This document shows, piece by piece, positions 4,634-9,389 of a stretch of DNA of 9,389 bases. The translations under genes and the position numbers were made by a program. The notes under the pieces were generated by a model, which was not told where the DNA came from, searched no databases, and saw nothing but the letters and a program-made list of their open reading frames with translations. Each line of letters starts with the position of its first letter. Position 1 is the stretch's first letter. The DNA is from Clostridiales bacterium (GTDB lineage Bacteria; Bacillota; Clostridia; Christensenellales; Aristaeellaceae): the NCBI GenBank assembly GCA_004556985.1, contig SFFC01000094.1:1-9389 (forward strand), read 5' to 3'.

Positions 4634-5731
4634 ATGAAGCTTTATCTGACGGGAGAACCCTGTTCCCAGCAGCGGCACTGTTACTTCGTCGAGGGCAACC
4701 GTGTTTCTTTCATTGTGGATTGCGGCTATCAGCGCTGCTACGAGGGCGACGAGCTTCCCCATCTGTCGCCTGAGCAGATTCGCGCCAGCCGCTATCTTTT
4801 TTTGACCCATTCCCATGAGAACCAGTCCGGCGCGCTGCCGGCGCTGCTTTCGCGCGGGTTTACGGGCCGCGTCGTCATGACAACGGAGACGGCGCGCCAG
4901 CTCCCCTTCCCGGTCGACGATCCGATCGTGCTGGAGGGGCTCTGCCTGCCCTATACGCCGGCAGAGTTGCCCGGCGGCCTGACCGTCACCTGGGGCCGCA
5001 GCGGCCATTGCTCCGGCAGCGCCTGGTTCCGCCTGAGCGAGGGGCAGCATACGCTCTTCTTCTCCGGCGATTATTTTGATTCCGCGCGCGTCCACGCCGC
5101 CGACCCGATCGTCGGCCTCTCCGCCGACCTCGCCGTGCTCGACTGCGACTACGGCGCGCGCGCCGGCGCCAGCTCGCGTGAGGAGATGGTCGGCGCGCTG
5201 ATGCAGGCCATCGGCGAGGCGCTTGCCGACGGCCGCCCTGTCGCGCTGCCCGTTCCCCGCTATGGCCGGGGCCAGGGCATCCTGACCTATGTGCATGAGC
5301 GCCTGCCGGAGGCCGATCTCTTCGGCGATGCGCATTTCCTGGAGGAGCTCAACCATCTGGACGCCGCCTCGGCCATGTGGGTGCAGCAGCGCGCGCTGGA
5401 TATGCTCGCGGATACGTTCGTCCGCCCGATTCCGGAGGAATTTGTCGCGCTGGGCGTCTACTTCATCAGCGATCCGCAGCTGGATACCGCCTATGCGCGC
5501 GCGCTCGTGCGTCGGCTGCTGACCTGCGGCGGGCGGATTCTCCTGACGGGCACCGTTGAGCCGCACACGCATGCCGCGCAGCTCATGCATGCCGGATATG
5601 CGCGGCTGCTGCGCTACGGCGTCCACTGCACGCAGGAGGACATGATGCGAATTGCCGCGCAGAACGACTTCAAGCGGATCATCGCCTACCGCTCCGATTA
5701 CGCGCCGACAGAGCCGGTGTATGAGGTGTAA
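4634..5731 (+). CDS. Divergent metallo-beta-lactamase/beta-CASP-like protein
   Basis: The 365-residue product has the layout of beta-CASP ribonucleases (RNase J/CPSF73 group). LFLTHSHENQSGALP (56-70) stands where active members have HxHxDHxGALP. GHCSGSAWFRL (124-134) carries the motif 3 His125. FFSGDYFD (142-149) carries motif 4 Asp146. LDCDYGAR (169-176) corresponds to motif A (ESTYGdR). PVPRYGRGQGIL (206-217) matches the GRxQE segment, LLTGTVEPHTHAAQL (303-317) the GY/GT segment, and GVHCTQEDMM (329-338) a motif B-like His331. The Asp-His pair of motif 2 is Asn63-Gln64, and the motif C His appears to be Tyr352. Metal binding and catalysis may therefore be lost or altered. ATG 4634 follows AAGGAGG at eight bases. 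The gene is monocistronic, divergent from the SH3 gene. Its substrate is unknown; regulatory or structural RNA binding is possible. Confidence 0.75.
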   Translation: MKLYLTGEPCSQQRHCYFVEGNRVSFIVDCGYQRCYEGDELPHLSPEQIRASRYLFLTHSHENQSGALPALLSRGFTGRVVMTTETARQLPFPVDDPIVLEGLCLPYTPAELPGGLTVTWGRSGHCSGSAWFRLSEGQHTLFFSGDYFDSARVHAADPIVGLSADLAVLDCDYGARAGASSREEMVGALMQAIGEALADGRPVALPVPRYGRGQGILTYVHERLPEADLFGDAHFLEELNHLDAASAMWVQQRALDMLADTFVRPIPEEFVALGVYFISDPQLDTAYARALVRRLLTCGGRILLTGTVEPHTHAAQLMHAGYARLLRYGVHCTQEDMMRIAAQNDFKRIIAYRSDYAPTEPVYEV

Positions 5732-5735
5732 AGCA

Positions 5736-5779
5736 TAAAAAACCAGCCCCTCCTCCGCAGAGCTGCGGAAGAGGGGCTG
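5736..5779 (-). terminator. Terminator of thrC
   Basis: A 16-bp stem with one mismatch (5744-5759 with 5764-5779, loop gagc) is followed on the minus strand by ggttttttat, a clear T-tract, so it ends the thrC transcript 27 bases after its stop. On the plus strand the same hairpin follows the beta-CASP-like gene by 12 bases but lacks a T-run. Confidence 0.8.
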
Positions 5780-5806
5780 TGTATTGCCTCGAAAAGCACA
5801 CCGGAA

Positions 5807-7300
5807 TCATTTGACCGCGTCGAGCACGGCCTGCGCCATCGCGTCCTTTTGGCAGACGGCGGTGTGGCGCACCGGCAACGACGGCAGCTTGGCAATCTGA
5901 TCCGGCGCCTTTGTGCCCGTGAGCGCGGAAAGCGCCTCACAGCAGGTAAAGTCGTCCCTGCCGCGCACGGCCTCGCTGCCCGCAATGGCCTCGAGCACGG
6001 ACGCGCCGAACTTGTACGGGCTGGCCGTGGAGACGATGACGGCGGGCGTCGTGTCGCCGGTGGAGGCGACGTAGTCGCGCAGCACGGCGGAAGCCACGGC
6101 GGTGTGCGTGTCCATCAGGTAGCCGTCCTCGGCGAAGCTGCGGGCGATCTCGGCGCGGATGCCGTCCTCGTCCACGAAGCCCGCGGCATAGCGGCTCTGC
6201 ATCAGGCGGAGCATCTCGCCGTCGATCTCATAGCGGCGCTGCGCCTTGAGCTGCGCCATCAGGCCGGCGATCTTCTCGCCGTCGCAGCCGCTCAGGTCAA
6301 AGAGCAGGCGCTCCAGATTCGAGGAGATCAGAATGTCCATCGACGGGGAGATCGTCTTGTAGAACGCGCGGTCGCTGATGTCGTAGACGCCCGTGCGGAT
6401 AAAATCGGTCAGCACGTTGTTCTCGTTGCTCGCGCAGATCAGCCTGCCGACCGGGAGCCCGGCCTTCCTGGCATAATCCGCGGCGAGGATGTCGCCGAAG
6501 TTGCCCGTCGGCACGCAGAAGTTGAGCGCGTCGCCTACCGCAATCGCGCCCTCGCGCAGCAGGTCGGCATAGGCGGAGAAATAGTAGACGATCTGCGGCA
6601 CGAGCCGGCCGAAGTTGATCGAGTTGGCCGAGGAGAGCACGCGCCCCTGCGCATCCATCTCCTTCGCGAAATCCGCGTCGGAGAAGATGCGCTTGATGCC
6701 GGTCTGCGCGTCGTCGAAATTGCCCTCCACCGCGATGACATGGGTGTTGCTGCCCCCGGTCGTGACCATCTGCAGGCGCTGGGCCTGGCTGACGCCGTCC
6801 TTGGGGTAGAAGACGCAGCAACGCGTGCCGGGCACGTCGAGGAAGCCCTCGAGCGCGGCCTTGCCCGTGTCGCCGCTCGTCGCCACGAGGATGAAGACCT
6901 CGCGCGTCTCTCCGTGCTTTTTGCCGCTGAGCGTCAGCAGATGGGGCAGCAGCTGCAGCGCCATGTCCTTGAAGGCGAGCGTCGGCCCGTGCCAGAGCTC
7001 CAGGGCATGCGCCCGGCTGCCCACGCGCACGAGCGGCGCGACGGCCTCGCAGTCAAACCCCGTGCCATAGGCGCCGGAGATAGCTGCGCGCAGCTCCTCC
7101 TTCCCGAAATCGGGCAGAAAGCGGGAGAGCACCGCGTAGGCGCGCTCCTGATAGCCCATCGGAACGAGAGAGAGGAGATCCGCCTCCGAGAAGGTGGGGA
7201 ACTGCGCCGGGACATACAGGCCGCCGTCGGGCGCAAGCCCGCGCAGGATGGCCATCGAGGGCGAAACAGCGGCAGCGCCGCGCGTAGAAAGCATCTGCAT
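5807..7300 (-). CDS. thrC: Threonine synthase
   Basis: This PLP enzyme converts O-phosphohomoserine to threonine, the last step of threonine biosynthesis, in the cytoplasm. The 497-residue product has the characteristic N-terminus (STRGAAAVSPSMAILRGLAP, then DGGLYVP). HGPTLAFKDMALQLLPHLL (104-122) has the PLP-binding Lys111. ATSGDTGKAALEGF (140-153) and the phosphate-binding loop PTGNFGDILA (264-273) follow, with SSANSINFGRLVPQ (223-236) also typical. Length fits the longer clade of bacterial and fungal threonine synthases. ATG 7300 is used because GGAGG lies seven bases upstream; ATG 7294 is an in-frame alternative. A TATATT (7317-7322) on the minus strand might be its -10, but no -35 is evident. 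The upstream P-loop gene has its own terminator, so thrC is either separately promoted or depends on read-through. No T-box leader fits in the ~70-base gap. Confidence 0.96.
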   Translation of the reverse strand: MQMLSTRGAAAVSPSMAILRGLAPDGGLYVPAQFPTFSEADLLSLVPMGYQERAYAVLSRFLPDFGKEELRAAISGAYGTGFDCEAVAPLVRVGSRAHALELWHGPTLAFKDMALQLLPHLLTLSGKKHGETREVFILVATSGDTGKAALEGFLDVPGTRCCVFYPKDGVSQAQRLQMVTTGGSNTHVIAVEGNFDDAQTGIKRIFSDADFAKEMDAQGRVLSSANSINFGRLVPQIVYYFSAYADLLREGAIAVGDALNFCVPTGNFGDILAADYARKAGLPVGRLICASNENNVLTDFIRTGVYDISDRAFYKTISPSMDILISSNLERLLFDLSGCDGEKIAGLMAQLKAQRRYEIDGEMLRLMQSRYAAGFVDEDGIRAEIARSFAEDGYLMDTHTAVASAVLRDYVASTGDTTPAVIVSTASPYKFGASVLEAIAGSEAVRGRDDFTCCEALSALTGTKAPDQIAKLPSLPVRHTAVCQKDAMAQAVLDAVK

Positions 7301-7367
7301 AAGGATCCTCCAACGAAATATAGATTTGAGCGGATGGGCCCCGCAGCGCCAGGGCGGCGCCTCAGAG

Positions 7368-7402
7368 GCAAAAAGCCGCTTCCCTTGCGCGGGAAGCGGC
7401 TT
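7368..7402 (-). terminator. Terminator of the small P-loop ATPase gene
   Basis: Perfect 12-bp stem aagccgcttccc (7373-7384) with gggaagcggctt (7391-7402), loop of six, followed on the minus strand by TTT and GCC. It starts 10 bases after the stop of the P-loop gene and separates it from thrC. Confidence 0.85.
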
Positions 7403-7412
7403 GAAGGTGTTT

Positions 7413-7823
7413 TCAGATCTGGTACTTGCGGATGCTCTCCGGCACGTTGGCCGCGTCCTCGCTGAAGCTGATCACCATATCGCAGCCCGCCTCGGCCACA
7501 AGACGCTCGAGCTTGGCGAAGAAGTCCACCAGACCGTCAGGATCGGCCTTCACCAGCTTGAGGAAGGCATCGATGTAGATGACGCTGATGTCATAGTTGC
7601 CGGCAAGGATTCCGGCGAGGAAGCCGTAGAACGGCTCAATGCCCTTCACCTGATACTCGCTTGCATCAATAAAACGGATCTGCGGCTTGAGGCTGAGGGT
7701 GTAGCTCTTGTCGTCGTCCACAAACAGGACGTTGCCCTTGGCCTCCTTCACAGAAGCGTTTGCCATATCCAAAATACGCTTGGTCTTGCCGGAACCCTTC
7801 TTGCCAAAGATAACCTGGATCAC
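7413..7823 (-). CDS. Small P-loop ATPase of unknown function
   Basis: The 136-residue product opens MIQVIFGKKGSGKTKRILDM, with Walker A GKKGSGKT at residues 7-14. A hydrophobic strand ending in acid, ISVIYIDAF (79-87), is a likely Walker B with Asp85. VISFSED (117-123) could be a sensor strand. It is far smaller than typical RecA-like or AAA ATPases, and no extra domain is present. Similar small clostridial proteins have been loosely labelled PilT-like, but no pilus genes lie nearby. GTG 7823 is chosen because GGGAGGG sits seven bases upstream and the fold begins there. A longer frame to 7895 would start within the promoter and make the leader part of the protein. It has its own promoter and terminator, so it is a single-gene unit. 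Confidence 0.8.
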   Translation of the reverse strand: MIQVIFGKKGSGKTKRILDMANASVKEAKGNVLFVDDDKSYTLSLKPQIRFIDASEYQVKGIEPFYGFLAGILAGNYDISVIYIDAFLKLVKADPDGLVDFFAKLERLVAEAGCDMVISFSEDAANVPESIRKYQI

Positions 7824-7859
7824 GGTCAATCCCTCCCTTTCTTGTTTTCTGATAGCATC

Positions 7860-7888
7860 ATTATAGCTTAAATCCACACACCTGACTA
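7860..7888 (-). promoter_or_regulatory. Promoter of the small P-loop ATPase gene
   Basis: On the minus strand TAGTCA (7883-7888) and TATAAT (7860-7865) are separated by exactly 17 bases. The -10 is perfect and four of six -35 positions match. The leader would be about 30 bases, carrying the GGGAGGG ribosome site. Confidence 0.75.
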
Positions 7889-7960
7889 GCCCCATTTTCG
7901 ATTAATTTTGAAAATCGCCCGTTCTGGCGGGTCAAAACCGCTTTTTCTGCTGCGAACGCC

Positions 7961-7989
7961 TTGCATTTTTTTCCTTCTCATGTTATAAA
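7961..7989 (+). promoter_or_regulatory. Promoter of the large secreted protein gene
   Basis: TTGCAT (7961-7966) and TATAAA (7984-7989) are 17 bases apart. TG at 7981-7982 makes an extended -10. It is divergent from the P-loop gene promoter, about 75 bases away. The leader of roughly 35 bases contains GGAGGGGG at 8016-8023. Confidence 0.75.
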
Positions 7990-8032
7990 TGGGGTATCCT
8001 GTTTTTTGTCTGTCTGGAGGGGGCGTTTTTTT

Positions 8033-9389
8033 ATGAAATCTGTCATCCGCGTGCTGGCGCTTCTGCTGCTTCTGGCGCTGCCGGTGTTTGCCCTGGCGCA
8101 GGAGAGCGTCAACTGCTATTGGCAGCTTGAGGCCGTGGAGACGGCCGTTTCGACCTCGGCCCGCGCGGACGCGACGGCCGGAACGAGCGCCTCGCCCATC
8201 GCCCTGGCGGATCCTGCGCAGATGTGCGAGGCCATGCGCGGGGAGACGAGCCTGTCGCTCTGCGTCTCCCGCACGGTCGATTTGCCCTGCAACGATGGGC
8301 CGCAGCGCCTGACCGCCAGCGCGGCGTATACGCTGGGCGGCATGCCCGCGCTCGTTCCCGGCGCGGCAAGCGCGAAGCTGAGCGTCTCGGCCTCGACGGT
8401 GAGCGATCCTTCTACCTATTATCTGTACATGACGCTGCGCGCAGACGGCCGGCGCATCGCCCGCTACCGCGGCAACGGCGCCTGGATCACGCGCGTGCCC
8501 TTTGCGCGCAAGGCCGTTCCCGGCACGCAGCGCCGCATTGCGCTCTGTGCCCGCGAATACAACGGCCTGGCCTCGGTCACCGTGACCTATGTCTATACCG
8601 CGCACGCCGGTTCCATGCTGATTGACACCAACGGCGACGTCGTGCTCTATGACCTTGACGGCAGTGAAACCGCGCGCTACCCGCAGACGGTCGCCGACCT
8701 GCTGCCGCTGCTCTCCCAGAGCGCGGCCTCGGAAAGCGGCGATACGCCGTTCTCCGCCGAGGTTCAGGGCGACGGCTCGCTGGTCGTGCGCACGAACCCG
8801 GACAGCGATCTGACGGCGGAGGAGATCATCCGCCTGATCCGCGCCGCCGGCCGCGAAGCCGGTGCGGACGCGATGTCCGAGGCGACGGCCGTCTCCCCGC
8901 TTGAGGCGGACGACAAGAACGCGACGCTTTATCTCGCGCCCGGGGCGCAGCTCTCCGACGACCTGCTCAAGGCGCTTATCGCCGCCGCCGAAGGCATGGC
9001 GATCGACGCGCAGGCGCTTGTAAACGCCGTTGAGGACGGCAGCGTGACGCTGGAGGCGTGCAATACGCCGACGCCCGCGCCGCTCACGCTGGGCGAGCTT
9101 CGCCAGCTGCTGGCGGATATGCAGAGCGCCGCGCCTGATGCGGTGCAGGAGGGCGAGGAGGAGGCTGTCTCCGCCTTCGCCTATGCGCCGGAGGAAGGCG
9201 GTCAGGTACCGCAGGCCGTCGTGCTCTATAACGACGAGGGCATTCAGGCGATTTCTCTGGCCCCGGACGCTGGGGTCACCGGCGAGGAGCTGCTCAGCCT
9301 GATCGACCGGATCGGGCAGATCCGCGAGCTCATCGGCGACGGCGAGCTTTCCTCCATCCTTCCGGGCGAGGCCTCCGACAGCGCCGCTT
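8033..9389 (+). CDS. Large secreted protein of unknown function, C-terminus beyond window
   Basis: ATG 8033 lies nine bases after GGAGGGGG, and the frame stays open for 452 codons to the window edge. A signal peptide (MKSVIRVLALLLLLALPVFA, then LA) probably ends at ALA|QE, residue 22. The part up to about 190 looks beta-rich (STYYLYMTLRADGRRIARYR, SVTVTYVYT). From about 200 on, units recur in which a hydrophobic strand and a short Pro/Asp turn lead into a helix of pattern L(T/S)xxELLxLI: residues 249-272 (LTAEEIIRLI), 298-319 (LSDDLLKALI) and 405-427 (VTGEELLSLI). A weaker unit sits at 203-229. Few Cys and no membrane anchor are visible so far. The middle is acidic. No catalytic motif or named domain was recognised; an envelope or extracellular role is inferred from the signal peptide alone. 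Confidence 0.8.
   Translation, partial: MKSVIRVLALLLLLALPVFALAQESVNCYWQLEAVETAVSTSARADATAGTSASPIALADPAQMCEAMRGETSLSLCVSRTVDLPCNDGPQRLTASAAYTLGGMPALVPGAASAKLSVSASTVSDPSTYYLYMTLRADGRRIARYRGNGAWITRVPFARKAVPGTQRRIALCAREYNGLASVTVTYVYTAHAGSMLIDTNGDVVLYDLDGSETARYPQTVADLLPLLSQSAASESGDTPFSAEVQGDGSLVVRTNPDSDLTAEEIIRLIRAAGREAGADAMSEATAVSPLEADDKNATLYLAPGAQLSDDLLKALIAAAEGMAIDAQALVNAVEDGSVTLEACNTPTPAPLTLGELRQLLADMQSAAPDAVQEGEEEAVSAFAYAPEEGGQVPQAVVLYNDEGIQAISLAPDAGVTGEELLSLIDRIGQIRELIGDGELSSILPGEASDSAA

Noticed and set aside
4580..5626. 348-codon minus-strand frame opposite the beta-CASP-like gene
   Set aside because: It is an antisense shadow in GC-rich DNA. The plus-strand gene has a promoter, a ribosome site and family motifs.
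7301..7370. T-box or threonine attenuator upstream of thrC
   Set aside because: The gap is too short for a T-box. No leader peptide with Thr codons and no conserved T-box sequence is visible; the hairpin there ends the upstream P-loop gene.
5849..7465. 538-codon plus-strand frame opposite threonine synthase
   Set aside because: It is the antisense shadow of thrC, His/Arg/Ala-rich with no ribosome site. thrC itself is unmistakable.
7886..8605. 239-codon minus-strand frame opposite the secreted protein
   Set aside because: It is an antisense frame running through both divergent promoters. The plus-strand gene has a signal peptide and a strong ribosome site.

Overview
The window looks like chromosome of a GC-rich member of the Firmicutes, probably class Clostridia. 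The coding regions use mostly G/C third positions, have strong AGGAGG-type ribosome binding sites and sigma-A-like promoters, and are separated by compact hairpin terminators. No plasmid, phage or transposase gene was seen. The genus cannot be fixed from the sequence.

Left part (1-910). Two diverged direct copies of a ~223-base structured repeat (31-253 and 311-533) are each followed immediately by a long, perfect, but unrelated hairpin (250-299 and 534-577). Each copy has arms that resemble the loop E / 3' end of 5S rRNA, but the 5' half of 5S is absent. The arms enclose an inverted-repeat-bounded insert whose internal hairpin modules are in a different order in the two copies. This is the least explained part of the window. 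Next comes a low-GC stretch with a tiny exported-peptide gene on the minus strand (710-823), which may be cut short by an in-frame stop.

Minus-strand cluster (909-3195). In transcription order: a six-helix membrane protein resembling the DUF2238/YjdF type, recO (DNA repair mediator, GTG start one base after the previous stop), and a sirtuin gene. The sirtuin carries a frameshifting internal deletion in its NAD-binding domain and is called a pseudogene. A good promoter lies just upstream of 3195.

Middle part (3470-5780). A 55-residue plus-strand small membrane peptide with its own promoter converges on a secreted two-SH3-domain protein (minus), with a bidirectional terminator between them. 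Divergent from the SH3 gene is a 365-residue metallo-beta-lactamase/beta-CASP-like protein whose metal-binding motif is degenerate.

Right part (5736-9389). Threonine synthase (thrC, minus, with its own terminator) follows a small P-loop ATPase gene (minus). Divergent from the latter, under a strong extended -10 promoter, is a large secreted protein of unknown function that runs off the window and contains repeated strand-helix units.

The genes do not form one obvious pathway. The layout is a series of short, independently promoted housekeeping and surface genes, with signs of gene decay next to the repeat cluster.
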